The position numbers were made by a program, and so were the translations under genes. Of a stretch of 64,000 nt of DNA, positions 43,229 to 52,049 are shown piece after piece. The first letter of the stretch is position 1; every line of letters begins with the position of its first letter. Origin of the DNA: Levilactobacillus acidifarinae DSM 19394 = JCM 15949 (GTDB taxonomy: Bacteria > Bacillota > Bacilli > Lactobacillales > Lactobacillaceae); assembly GCF_001434835.1 (NCBI RefSeq), contig NZ_AZDV01000003.1:1-64000 (forward strand), in the 5' to 3' direction. The notes under the pieces were generated by a model that was given only the letters and a program-made list of their open reading frames with translations, searched no databases and had not been told where the DNA came from.

Positions 43229-44179
43229 TTAAAAGTTTAAGTATTGATCCCGCGCGGCGGTTAATTCGTCACGCATTCGGTTCACCAGCGATGGCGGTGA
43301 CACCACTTGCAGGTGGGCACCCTGACTGAGCAACCAAAACATCGCGCCGTCCACCTTAACGTAGGCTTCAATTAGGTAACTCCCATCCAGGTACGTCTCC
43401 AAGACCCGGGACCCCGGAAAGTGGTCCAGTACCGTTTGGAGATAGTTACGGTAGACGAAGCGAATCTGGGTCAGCGACCCGGAATCCAGCAGGTAGGTTT
43501 GCTGTCGGTGATCCTGAAGGGAGAAGCGCTTGGCGTAATCTAACTTCTCACCGATCTCTTTTTCCAGAATCTCCCCGATCCGATCCAGACGGTACAGCCA
43601 GTATCCCCCCCGCTCCTGACTCAGCATGGCCACGTAAAAGTAGTAATTTTCGAAGAACAGGGCCACGGGTTGGGCGTGATGGCGCAACGGTTTAGGTTCC
43701 GTGGCCCGACTACTCAGATAGGTAAACGTGAGTTTCTGGTTATTATTAATACAGTCGGCCACTTCTCGTAACCGGTGAAGCAACGGCTTGGGTCGCGACA
43801 AGGGCGTATAACTCCCCCGGGGAATCGTTAATTCTTTACGAACCACCGCCCGCATCGCCGGTGACAGACTGGCACTTAAGAAGTCTAACGTCGCGGCGAG
43901 TTCGGGAGAATTTAACGCCCGTGATCCCAGTAAAATGTTGCTGGCGGTCAGGACCATTTCGAGATCGGCGGTTTCACTTTGTCGAGCTAAGCGGTAAGTT
44001 CCCGGTCGTTCCTCAATCTCCCCGACACGGTATTCCGTCAGGGCCTGGCGGATATACGCAATGTCTCGCTGACAGGTCCGCAAACTGATTTGATACTGTT
44101 TTTTTAAGTCAGCCTGTTTCAGCGTTTCACCGCTCATCAACCGTACCATCATCTCGGCGACCCGTGCGTTGCTTTCCAT
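43229..44179 (-). CDS. WYL-domain transcriptional regulator
   Basis: 316 residues from ATG 44179, which follows GAGGAGGAACTGGG. An N-terminal HTH of DeoR-like type (LKKQYQISLRTCQRDIAYIR) is followed by a WYL domain (LTFTYLSSRATEPK, RHHAQPVALFFENYYFYVAM) and a C-terminal WCX-like extension. WYL proteins bind ligands such as nucleotides and regulate stress or mobile-element genes. Its likely targets are the neighbouring secreted genes that share a palindrome. The last codons and downstream 100 bp are duplicated at 41546-41702. Confidence 0.88.
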   Translation of the reverse strand: MESNARVAEMMVRLMSGETLKQADLKKQYQISLRTCQRDIAYIRQALTEYRVGEIEERPGTYRLARQSETADLEMVLTASNILLGSRALNSPELAATLDFLSASLSPAMRAVVRKELTIPRGSYTPLSRPKPLLHRLREVADCINNNQKLTFTYLSSRATEPKPLRHHAQPVALFFENYYFYVAMLSQERGGYWLYRLDRIGEILEKEIGEKLDYAKRFSLQDHRQQTYLLDSGSLTQIRFVYRNYLQTVLDHFPGSRVLETYLDGSYLIEAYVKVDGAMFWLLSQGAHLQVVSPPSLVNRMRDELTAARDQYLNF

Positions 44180-44235
44180 CCCAGTTCCTCCTCGTCCAAG
44201 CATGATTAGGCCTTTATCATAGCACGTTTCCCAAC

Positions 44236-44258
44236 AAAAAAGCCGTCAAGCCGGCTTT
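44236..44258 (-). terminator. terminator of the phosphoesterase gene
   Basis: AAAGCCGG / CGGCTTTT-type hairpin with six U on the minus strand. Confidence 0.7.
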
Positions 44259-44274
44259 TCTACCCTCGTAAAAT

Positions 44275-45129
44275 TTAAGCCATTCCGCCGCGCTGATTAA
44301 CCATGGCCTCGCTTAACGGTTGGGTTCCAGAATAAAGGCGCTGCTTAACCGCCCGAACGGCCTGCACTAGTTGCCCACCGGGGGTTAACGTCAGAGCCAA
44401 CACGCCGCCGTCATAGGCGTCCGTGTGACTCCCCGCATCAATTAGGTACCGGGGCACGTCATGGTCGTTCGCCTGTAACTTTAAGTAGCCGGCCTTCCCC
44501 GGTCCCTGCAGAGTTTGTACTGGCGTGTGGCCGGTGACCATCACCTTGCCCAAATCGTTAGGGTGCCACCCCAGATCTCGGTGCGCATCGTCGCGAAAGT
44601 AATAGTCACCGCGAATCCATAGGAGATCGTCACGACACTGATCGTTAACCGAACGGTGCCAATCGATGCCCGCATGAACGGCAAACAGGTGATCCGTCTC
44701 CCAGGTCAACGGACATTGGGCCAGAAATTCGGTGAATTGGCGTAGCGGCTCGTGGTTCAAGGCCGCACTGACTCGGTTTAAACGCGTCGAGTGAATCCCC
44801 AACTGCCGCCAGGTCTGCACCCCGTGGTTGATTTTCCAGGTCTGATAGGTCAGATCATCACGGCGAGCAGTCTGGAGCCAAAAGTCATCGTGATTGCCCA
44901 GTAAGGCCACGTCACCGTGCTGAGTCACCCGTTCTTTAATCAGCGTTAAGACGCCCAGTGGATCGCGCAAGACCGATTCCACGTGGTCACTGAACCGCCG
45001 GGTCGTGCGCCCGTCGATGTAATCACCTAAGAAGATCAGCCGACTAGCCGCCACTACCGGGTCGGTCAACAAAACTCGCAAGTCGCTCGCCGCCCCGTGA
45101 ACGTCCCCAACAAACGTGAAATTTTCCAT
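44275..45129 (-). CDS. calcineurin-like metallophosphoesterase
   Basis: 284 residues, cytoplasmic. I start it at ATG 45129 (MENFTFVGDVHG), 9 nt after GAGG. Metal-binding motifs GDVHG, GDYIDGR, LLGNHDDF, VHAGIDW and VTGHTPVQ are those of the PrpA/ApaH-like serine-threonine phosphatase group, so it may act on phosphoproteins or diadenosine polyphosphates. The substrate is not determinable. It is monocistronic. Confidence 0.85.
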   Translation of the reverse strand: MENFTFVGDVHGAASDLRVLLTDPVVAASRLIFLGDYIDGRTTRRFSDHVESVLRDPLGVLTLIKERVTQHGDVALLGNHDDFWLQTARRDDLTYQTWKINHGVQTWRQLGIHSTRLNRVSAALNHEPLRQFTEFLAQCPLTWETDHLFAVHAGIDWHRSVNDQCRDDLLWIRGDYYFRDDAHRDLGWHPNDLGKVMVTGHTPVQTLQGPGKAGYLKLQANDHDVPRYLIDAGSHTDAYDGGVLALTLTPGGQLVQAVRAVKQRLYSGTQPLSEAMVNQRGGMA

Positions 45130-45236
45130 ATCGTTTGGCCTCAATTCTTTCAATCCCAGTTCCTCAATAGGTCAATTCTACCTAGAAACTCGCGACCAAC
45201 GCAATTCAGACGATTCGTAACCTTGGAAATCTCACT

Positions 45237-45262
45237 AAAAAAATCCGGCCGATTTAGCCGGA
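45237..45262 (-). terminator. terminator of the dehydratase-transporter operon
   Basis: TCCGGC / GCCGGA stem with seven U on the minus strand. Confidence 0.85.
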
Positions 45263-45272
45263 CTTATCAATG

Positions 45273-46682
45273 TTACCAAATTCCAATGAGTTTCATCCAG
45301 CCCAGACCAACCCCCACCCAAATCACCAGGTAGTACAGTCCTAAAATGAAGTTCAACCGCCACCAATCATTCTGCTGAACGTACCCCGAACCGAAGAAGA
45401 CGGAAGCCGGGCCATTGGCGTACTGCGTGGTAGACGCGTAAATGGCCGACGTCAAAGCTAGCAGTAAGGCCGCCAGAAGGTGCGGGACTCCGGCCGCTAA
45501 CGCCACCCCTAACAGCGCGCTATACATCGCGGTCACGTGAGCCGCCTGGCTGGCAAACAAGTAGTGCGAGTAGAAGTAAACGACCACCAGAATCAGGAGA
45601 ACGACGAGCCAATTCAGCCCACTTAACTGATGAGAAATCACGTGTGACAACCACGGAATGAACCCTAACTGATTCAACTGATTGGCCATGAAGATCAGAA
45701 TCGAGAACCAGACCACCACGTTCCACGCCCCGGTTTCTTGCAAGACGTCCTGAGCGGTCAACACCCCCGTCAATAGGAGTAACGCGACCGCAATGAAGGC
45801 GACGACCGTGGCATCCAACCCCAACATTCCTGAGAAAATCCACAGTACTAGGGCCAGAACAAAGATGCCCATCATGAGTTTTTCGCGTAATTGCATGGGC
45901 CCCATCTTGGTCAGTTCGCGTTGGGCCCAGTCCCGGGCATCCGGGGTCTCCTTAATCTTCGGCGGATATAGCCGATAGATCAGGTACGGCACCGTGATCA
46001 AGCAGATTATGCCGGGTACCAAGGCCGCCAAGAACCAACCAAACCACGAAATCTTGATGCCAAACGACGCAGCCAAGCCTAACGCAATCAGATTGGGGGC
46101 CATCGCCGTCATAAACATGGCGCTGGTCACGGTGTTCGCGTGAAATTCCGTGAAGATGAGGTACGCTCCAATATCCCGTTCCGTGTGTTGCTTAGGCGTC
46201 GACCCAAAGGTTTCCGACAACGACTTTATGATCGGGTAAATAATTCCTCCAGCCCGCGCAGTATTACTGGGAGTGGCCGGGGCCGTGACCAGGTCGATCC
46301 CCTCAATGGCGTAGGCCAGCCCCAATGTCTTTTTCCCAAATAGTTTGACAAACCACAGCGCCCACCGTTGTCCCAAGCCGGTCTTCGAAAAGCCCCGCGA
46401 AATCATGTAGGCCATCGCAATCAACCAGACGGTCTTATTGCCAAACGCCTGAATGGCCGTCTCAATCGGGGCAATCCGCAAGACCAGTAATAGTGTCAGG
46501 CCGACGATAGCCACCCCGGCTAACGGTAAAGGTTGCGTGATACACGCCACAATGGTCGCTAAAAAGAGGGCTAACAGGTGCCAGGCCACTAACGAGATAC
46601 CGGCTGGCCGGAGGGGGCTCGCCAACCAAATGACGATGCCCAGGATTACCGGTAGCGTGAACGCCTTATACTTAACGGCCAT
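45273..46682 (-). CDS. DASS-family di/tricarboxylate transporter
   Basis: 469-residue anion permease of the DASS family (CitT/TtdT/SdcS type) with about 12-13 membrane helices. It has SNT-like sequences in the two halves, GIDLVTAPATPSNTARAGGI (about residues 128-147) and TQYANGPASVFFGSGYV near the C-terminus. Substrates of the family are citrate, succinate, tartrate or malate. It follows leuD by one base in an operon with aconitase-family subunits, so it likely brings in or exchanges the acid they act on. Confidence 0.88.
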   Translation of the reverse strand: MAVKYKAFTLPVILGIVIWLASPLRPAGISLVAWHLLALFLATIVACITQPLPLAGVAIVGLTLLLVLRIAPIETAIQAFGNKTVWLIAMAYMISRGFSKTGLGQRWALWFVKLFGKKTLGLAYAIEGIDLVTAPATPSNTARAGGIIYPIIKSLSETFGSTPKQHTERDIGAYLIFTEFHANTVTSAMFMTAMAPNLIALGLAASFGIKISWFGWFLAALVPGIICLITVPYLIYRLYPPKIKETPDARDWAQRELTKMGPMQLREKLMMGIFVLALVLWIFSGMLGLDATVVAFIAVALLLLTGVLTAQDVLQETGAWNVVVWFSILIFMANQLNQLGFIPWLSHVISHQLSGLNWLVVLLILVVVYFYSHYLFASQAAHVTAMYSALLGVALAAGVPHLLAALLLALTSAIYASTTQYANGPASVFFGSGYVQQNDWWRLNFILGLYYLVIWVGVGLGWMKLIGIW

Positions 46683-46683
46683 G

Positions 46684-47202
46684 TCAATCGCGCACCTTTC
46701 CCTGGCTCGTTAGTGCGCGCATTAGGGGTTTGATGCCCCCGTGAGAAAGAATATTCATGATGTACTCGTCAAGGGGTTCTACCGGGGCCGTCCAACCATT
46801 GGTCAGGTCCCTAAATTCACCGGCCTTCAAGTCTAGTTGCAACCGGTCTCCCGCCTGCACGTGGGCGTGGACGCCCGGACAGGTAATGACCGGGATTCCC
46901 AGGTTAATCGCGTTACGGAAGAAGATTCGCGCAAAGGATTCCGCCACCACGGCGCCCACCTGGTTTCCCTTCAAAGTAATTGCGGCGTGTTCGCGCGAGG
47001 ACCCGCAACCAAAGTTGGTTCCGGCCACAATGAGGTCACCCGGCTGGGTTTCTTGGACGAAATCCGGATTGTCACTCCCCGCCATGGCATACTTCTTAAT
47101 GTCGGCTTCCTCGGTGTATTCAATGAAGCGTGCCGGATAAATCTGGTCCGTATCAATGTTGTTGCCGAATACATGTGCTTGACCCGTTCTTAACGTTTCC
47201 AT
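46684..47202 (-). CDS. leuD: aconitase-family dehydratase small subunit (LeuD-like)
   Basis: 172-residue swivel subunit of an isopropylmalate-dehydratase-type enzyme. It has NNIDTDQIYPARF at the N-terminus, NFGCGSSREHA (about residues 66-76) and ESFARIFFRNAINLG, the substrate-recognition loops of LeuD-type proteins. It starts 2 bp after the large-subunit stop. The leu symbol reflects the family; no other leucine genes are nearby, so the true substrate may be another 2- or 3-hydroxy acid. Confidence 0.82.
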   Translation of the reverse strand: METLRTGQAHVFGNNIDTDQIYPARFIEYTEEADIKKYAMAGSDNPDFVQETQPGDLIVAGTNFGCGSSREHAAITLKGNQVGAVVAESFARIFFRNAINLGIPVITCPGVHAHVQAGDRLQLDLKAGEFRDLTNGWTAPVEPLDEYIMNILSHGGIKPLMRALTSQGKVRD

Positions 47203-47204
47203 GA

Positions 47205-48461
47205 TTAAGCCTCCACGTAGTCTCTGGGATCCGTAATCTGACCGGTCAACGCCGCCGTCGCGGTGGCTGCCGGTGACGCCAAATAAATCTGCCCTTTTAA
47301 ACTGCCCATCCGTCCCGGAAAGTTCCGGTTCGACGTCGACATGCAGACCTCATCCGCCGCAATCAACCCTTGATGAATGCCAATGCAGGCCGCACACCCC
47401 GAAGGTGACAGGGTCGCTCCGGCATCCAGCAAGTCTTGAATATAGCCCCGAGCGATACATTCCCGGGTGACCTCACCACTGGCCGGGACGATGATTAACC
47501 GGGTATCCGGGGCAATGTGGTGGCCCTTTAAAATTTTGGCCGCAATCGCGAAGTCTTGCAGTCGACCGCCGGTACACGACCCGATGTAGGCCTGATCCAC
47601 GTGGATTCCCTGATAATTGCTCAGGTCGTGGACGTTATCGACGTCGGCCGGTGCGGCCACTTGGGGCTCAATCTGACTAATATCGTAGGTGAGGTCTTCC
47701 TCATACTGATAATCGGCGTCGGTGGTGTACACGGGATAATCCGTGACCCCCTTTGACTTTAAGAAGGCCCGGGTGCGGTCATCCGGTTGGATATAGCTGG
47801 TAGCCGCCCCCATCTCGGTGGTCATGTTACACAGCGCTAGGCGTTCGGAAATGGTGAAATCCGTTAACGCCGGACCGGCGAACTCGATGGCCTTATAGAT
47901 TCCGTGGTCGGCTTTGAGGTCCCCTAAGATATGTAAAATGACGTCCTTGGCGTAGACTCCCGGTTGCAGCCGGCCCGTTAAGTTGATCCGAATGACCTCC
48001 GGCACCTTGAACCACAACTTTCCGGTGATCAGAATCGTCGCAAGATCCGTCGCCCCGACCCCGGTCCCGAAAGCGCCTAATGCCCCGTGCATCGTTGAGT
48101 GGGAATCCGTGATCACCACGATTTCGCCGGGCTTGGCTAGTCCCCGGTCCACCACGACCTGGTGGCAGACCCCTTGATTGACGTCCATCAAATTAGCGAT
48201 TCCCTGTTCGTGGGCAAACGCCCGAAACTTCTTATGGTCCTCAGCTTGGATCACGGTCGCGCACGGCGCGTAATGGTCGAAGAAGATTTGAACGTCATCC
48301 GGATGTTTAACTTTCTTCCCGCCCATCTCGTAAAATGACTTCACCGTTTGGTAATACAGGTCATTAATTCCAGCAACGTCGACGTCACAGTTCACAATCT
48401 GGCCCGCGTGAACCCGGTCGACCCCCGCCTTTACCGCGAGGAGTTTCTCAATTGCGTGCAT
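47205..48461 (-). CDS. leuC: aconitase-family dehydratase large subunit (LeuC-like)
   Basis: 418-residue [4Fe-4S] subunit. I start it at ATG 48461 (MHAIEKLLAVKAGVD), 9 nt after AGGAGG. The cluster ligands are Cys in IGSCTGGR (about residue 297) and the two Cys of SGCAACIGIH (about 355-360); DSHSTMHGALGAFGTGVGATD is the conserved helix. The length matches the 418-420-residue LeuC2/HacA-like class rather than the 460-residue bacterial LeuC. It is transcribed divergently from a LysR regulator and with leuD and a DASS transporter. Confidence 0.83.
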   Translation of the reverse strand: MHAIEKLLAVKAGVDRVHAGQIVNCDVDVAGINDLYYQTVKSFYEMGGKKVKHPDDVQIFFDHYAPCATVIQAEDHKKFRAFAHEQGIANLMDVNQGVCHQVVVDRGLAKPGEIVVITDSHSTMHGALGAFGTGVGATDLATILITGKLWFKVPEVIRINLTGRLQPGVYAKDVILHILGDLKADHGIYKAIEFAGPALTDFTISERLALCNMTTEMGAATSYIQPDDRTRAFLKSKGVTDYPVYTTDADYQYEEDLTYDISQIEPQVAAPADVDNVHDLSNYQGIHVDQAYIGSCTGGRLQDFAIAAKILKGHHIAPDTRLIIVPASGEVTRECIARGYIQDLLDAGATLSPSGCAACIGIHQGLIAADEVCMSTSNRNFPGRMGSLKGQIYLASPAATATAALTGQITDPRDYVEA

Positions 48462-48573
48462 GGTCTTCATCCTCCTAGTTCGTTGGTCACATCTTGATAA
48501 TAGATTCACAATGGTATAAAATCTAATACAGATAATTTACTTTGCATAAATAATATTTATGGAGGATGCTGTC

Positions 48574-49497
48574 ATGGACCAATTTCAAAGCTACTTCTAC
48601 GAAATTTATCAGACCGGGAACCTCACCCAGGCCGCCAAAAACCTTTACCTTTCGCAGCCCGCCCTAAGTATTTCCCTAGCCAAGCTCGAACGACAGCTCG
48701 GGGTGACCCTGTTCGACCGGAGTCAAAAGCCGCTGGCCCTCACGGCGGAAGGCCACCTCTACTTACAAGCGGTGCTCAAGGTCCGCAACGCCGAAGCCGA
48801 CTTCCAACACGAATTGGCCGATCTGCAAGGGCAGGCCACCGGAACGATTCGAATTGGATCGTCGCAATATTTTAATTCTTACTACCTTCCCACCACGTTA
48901 CTAGCCTATGAGCACCGCTACCCACAGGTACAAGTTCACATTCTCGAACGCAATTCCGAATTGCTGAACCAGGAACTCTACGCCGGGAACGTCGACTTAA
49001 TCATCCACTGCGGGCACATCGATACCCGTAAGGTGGTGGTCCAACCCGTCTTGACCGACCAGGTGGTTCTCGCGATTCCTAAATCCCTCATCACGGTCGC
49101 ACAAGCCAACCAACTGACCCACTTCCTGCAAGGCGAGCCGCAACCGGCCGTCATCACCTGGTTAGAACGGCTGCCCTTCATCAGTGTTTCGGCCACCAAC
49201 AACTTTCGGGAACGCATGGATTTGATTTGCGCGGCGCTAAGCTTTCATCCCCAGATCAAATACGAAATGTATCAATTAGAAACGGCCTTTCACCTGGCCG
49301 CCCACGGATTAGGCGCCACCTTCGTCACCGATGAGATTCGTCAAAGCATCGCCAACCACAATCTGTACTACTTTGACCTCGACCTGCCCCTAGCCCAACG
49401 AACCTTTTTCGCACTGACCCGGAAGCGCGGCTACTTGGATCAGCCCTTGCAAAACTTTCTGACCACCTTAATGGACCCACCTGCCCCCACCCTTTAA
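48574..49497 (+). CDS. LysR-type regulator of the dehydratase operon
   Basis: 307 residues from ATG 48574, after GGAGG with an 8-nt spacer (an upstream ATG at 48559 precedes the Shine-Dalgarno). The winged HTH is TQAAKNLYLSQPALSISLAK, and the substrate-binding domain begins GTIRIGSSQYFNSYYL, similar to CysB/CysL-type folds. It is divergent from the leuC-like gene across 112 bp, the classic LysR layout, so it most likely activates that operon in response to its substrate or product. Confidence 0.9.
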   Translation: MDQFQSYFYEIYQTGNLTQAAKNLYLSQPALSISLAKLERQLGVTLFDRSQKPLALTAEGHLYLQAVLKVRNAEADFQHELADLQGQATGTIRIGSSQYFNSYYLPTTLLAYEHRYPQVQVHILERNSELLNQELYAGNVDLIIHCGHIDTRKVVVQPVLTDQVVLAIPKSLITVAQANQLTHFLQGEPQPAVITWLERLPFISVSATNNFRERMDLICAALSFHPQIKYEMYQLETAFHLAAHGLGATFVTDEIRQSIANHNLYYFDLDLPLAQRTFFALTRKRGYLDQPLQNFLTTLMDPPAPTL

Positions 49498-49527
49498 ACT
49501 AGAAGTAACTTAACTTGGAGGTGTCCC

Positions 49528-50352
49528 ATGGCGTTCAACTTACTCTTTGCGGTCGATGATCACTTTGTCGACCGCATGCTCACGACCCTGTATTCCCTAC
49601 GGCAAAATACCACCACGACCGACCCCATTCACGTGTACGTGATTCAAGACCACCCGTTTGTCCATAGCGACCAAGTGATCCGCACCCTGACTCACTTAGA
49701 CATGGCCTACCATCCCATCATCGTTGACGAGACGCTCTTCGCCGATGCACCGTTATCCGACCGCTACCCCAAATCGATCTATTACCGGTTACTGGCCAGC
49801 GACCTCTTACCCGCCACGGTCGATAAGATTCTTTACCTGGACGCCGACATCTTGGTCGTCAACGACTTCACCCCGTTCTACCAAACGGATCTCAGCCAAA
49901 ACCTTTACGCAGCGGCCATGCACACCGACTTTTTCAACCTAACCGGAACCGTTAACCAGTACCGGCTGGCCACCAACACGCCGCACTATTTCAATTCCGG
50001 AGTCCTCCTCATCAACCTGAACCGGGCCCGTCAAGTCGTCGATGCGGCCAAGATTTTTGCCATTATTCGCGACCACCACGACGAACTCCTCTTGCCCGAC
50101 CAGGACGTGCTCAACAAGCTCTACGCCGACGACACTCTGGCGGTGCCCGACGTCATCTACAACTACGATGTCCGCAAAAATCTCACCTATCAGGCCACCA
50201 GTCAGGGCAAATGGGACCTCAACTGGGTGATCCAAAACACCGTCTTCCTCCACTTCTGCGGCACCAAAAAGCCCTGGCTGCCCGGGGCCACGGACCGCTT
50301 CGCCTTTCTATATAAGCACTATCAACACCGGTTAGAATCTTCACTTACCTAA
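49528..50352 (+). CDS. GT8-family glycosyltransferase
   Basis: 274 residues, cytoplasmic, retaining glycosyltransferase family 8 (lipopolysaccharide galactosyl/glucosyltransferase-like). MAFNLLFAVDDHFVDRML at the start, the metal-binding DxD in ILYLDADILVVND (about residues 105-117), HYFNSGVLLIN and a C-terminal HFCGTKKPW. It probably adds hexose to a wall polymer, teichoic acid or glycan. The gene starts after TGGAGGTG; no partner genes are adjacent. Confidence 0.88.
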   Translation: MAFNLLFAVDDHFVDRMLTTLYSLRQNTTTTDPIHVYVIQDHPFVHSDQVIRTLTHLDMAYHPIIVDETLFADAPLSDRYPKSIYYRLLASDLLPATVDKILYLDADILVVNDFTPFYQTDLSQNLYAAAMHTDFFNLTGTVNQYRLATNTPHYFNSGVLLINLNRARQVVDAAKIFAIIRDHHDELLLPDQDVLNKLYADDTLAVPDVIYNYDVRKNLTYQATSQGKWDLNWVIQNTVFLHFCGTKKPWLPGATDRFAFLYKHYQHRLESSLT

Positions 50353-50522
50353 CCATCGAAAACGACCACCGTTTAGCCGCTTAAGTGTTTGTCACAACCG
50401 ACATCTTGGTCATCAAACCGTCAAAGTTTGTTATCGGGGCGCAACCACCGAGTAACCTCACTTTTCTATACTGGAACTTGTACGTTAGGTACCTACAAAT
50501 TCTTGTTATGGAGTGATTCGTT

Positions 50523-51209
50523 ATTAAAGCTTTCACCAAATCCATCTTACTCGGTTCCTTAAGTGCCGCCGCCCTACTGCTGGGCGGGGCCCAGGCCAGC
50601 GCCAGCACGGTGCGCGTTCAACCCGGCAACACCGTCTGGAGCCTGGCCCAGCAGCATCACGTGTCCGTCAACGCCATCGTCTCCGCCAACCAGCTGGCCA
50701 ACGTCAACCGGATCTACGTGAACCAAAAATTAACGATTCCGGACGGCCAAACCGCCAGTGTGGCCACGACCAGCGGGGCGATCGCGCATCACACTACTAC
50801 CGCCACTGGCGCTACTACTGCATCCACTAAAACCACGACCACCTCGACCACGACTACGGCCGCATCCACGGGCGGCGGTATCGCGACGGCCTTAAAGATT
50901 GCCAACAGCAACGTGCCCTACGTTTACGGCGGGTCGTCGATGAGTGGCTTCGACTGTTCTGGCCTGGTCCAATACGCCTTGGGGCTGAGTGCGCGGACCA
51001 CGTACCAGCAAACTAAGCTGGGTACCCACCACTACGACGTGGCCAACGCCCCGGCCGGCGCCATTCTCTTCTGGGGCTCCGACAGTGCGCCGTACCACGA
51101 CGCCATCTCACTGGGGAACGGTAAGTACGTCGCCGCCCAGAACGAATCCGACGGCATCGGCGTCTTCAATCAAAGTGTCTGGCAACCGAGCTACTACATC
51201 GTGCTCTAG
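50523..51209 (+). CDS. secreted LysM-NlpC/P60 endopeptidase (ATT start)
   Basis: Peptidoglycan hydrolase. The first ATG/GTG/TTG-type start that gives a signal peptide is missing: GTG 50610 begins inside the mature protein. In frame, ATT 50523 gives MKAFTKSILLGSLSAAALLL ending in AQASA, a full signal peptide, with GGAG 9 nt before it and an in-frame TGA just upstream. The mature part has a LysM domain (VQPGNTVWSLAQQHHVSVNA), a Thr/Ser linker (about 80-115) and an NlpC/P60 domain with Cys in GFDCSGLVQY, His in YHDAISLG and a final Asn/Gln (AAQNESDG). 228 residues. It cleaves between D-Glu and the diamino acid in stem peptides, by family knowledge. Confidence 0.85.
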   Translation: MKAFTKSILLGSLSAAALLLGGAQASASTVRVQPGNTVWSLAQQHHVSVNAIVSANQLANVNRIYVNQKLTIPDGQTASVATTSGAIAHHTTTATGATTASTKTTTTSTTTTAASTGGGIATALKIANSNVPYVYGGSSMSGFDCSGLVQYALGLSARTTYQQTKLGTHHYDVANAPAGAILFWGSDSAPYHDAISLGNGKYVAAQNESDGIGVFNQSVWQPSYYIVL

Positions 51210-51213
51210 ACAT

Positions 51214-51254
51214 AAAAAAGCGAAATTCCCATCAACGGGAATTTCGCTTTTTTC
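51214..51254. terminator. bidirectional terminator between convergent genes
   Basis: AAAAAAGCGAAATTCCC / GGGAATTTCGCTTTTTT hairpin, with T-runs on both strands. Confidence 0.9.
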
Positions 51255-51263
51255 GACTCTAAC

Positions 51264-52049
51264 TTAATATTTGGCTTCCACCCAGCGTTTCATCATGAAA
51301 ATGTTCAACGCGGCCACCACCGCAATCGCTACAAACAGGCTTGCAAGGTCCAGCCAGATGCCCGTGGCGTTGAGCGTGATGTCGGAGACCGCCGTGAAAT
51401 GGTTGTAAACTTGGCTTTCTAGCTGAGCCAACCAACTCATGAAGCGAATCGCGACCCAGGTCAACACCACCGCCAAGATTACCTTCACGATGCGCTGCTG
51501 CACGTTTGGCAGGAAGGCACTGATGGTGTTGGTCCCGAAATGGATCAGGTTGATGAACACCCAGATCCACAAGACGATGGCCACGGCCCAGAAGACCGAC
51601 GTGGTACCGTATAACGCCACGTTACGGAGATCCGCCGCACTCATCTGGAAATTAACGTTGGTCTGGAACCAGTTGCGAATCGTCTTGCCGGTCATGGCCG
51701 TCCCAATCAACACCAAGACGACCTGAACCGCCCCCACGTAGATCAACGACACCAACGACGTAGCAAGGTTGGCAAGGTACAGTTTAGTATCGCTCGTCGG
51801 CAACAACCGGTACGTATCGCTGACCAGCATCTGTTCATTCTGGCGGGTCAACAGGACGAAGGCCACGAACCCGAAGACTAACCCCCAGCCCACCACCGTA
51901 CTGATCATTTCTAAGTTGGCCAACCCCAATTGCCAAATCTGGTAGACCATCGTGATCACCACGGCAATCAGGTTAAAAAATAATAGCTGGTTCATGTTGC
52001 GGAACTTGGGCCGCCACATGATTCGAAAATCGTGACTAAAGCTCGTCAT
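51264..52049 (-). CDS. ABC-2-type permease of a YtrA-regulated exporter
   Basis: 261 residues from ATG 52049, which follows GAGGGGGAC and lies inside the end of the ATPase gene. Six hydrophobic helices (LLFFNLIAVVITMVYQIW and so on) and no recognisable solute-binding domain. It forms the membrane part of an exporter-type ABC transporter, with its ATPase and a GntR regulator in one operon. Related systems respond to cell-wall antibiotics. Confidence 0.8.
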   Translation of the reverse strand: MTSFSHDFRIMWRPKFRNMNQLLFFNLIAVVITMVYQIWQLGLANLEMISTVVGWGLVFGFVAFVLLTRQNEQMLVSDTYRLLPTSDTKLYLANLATSLVSLIYVGAVQVVLVLIGTAMTGKTIRNWFQTNVNFQMSAADLRNVALYGTTSVFWAVAIVLWIWVFINLIHFGTNTISAFLPNVQQRIVKVILAVVLTWVAIRFMSWLAQLESQVYNHFTAVSDITLNATGIWLDLASLFVAIAVVAALNIFMMKRWVEAKY

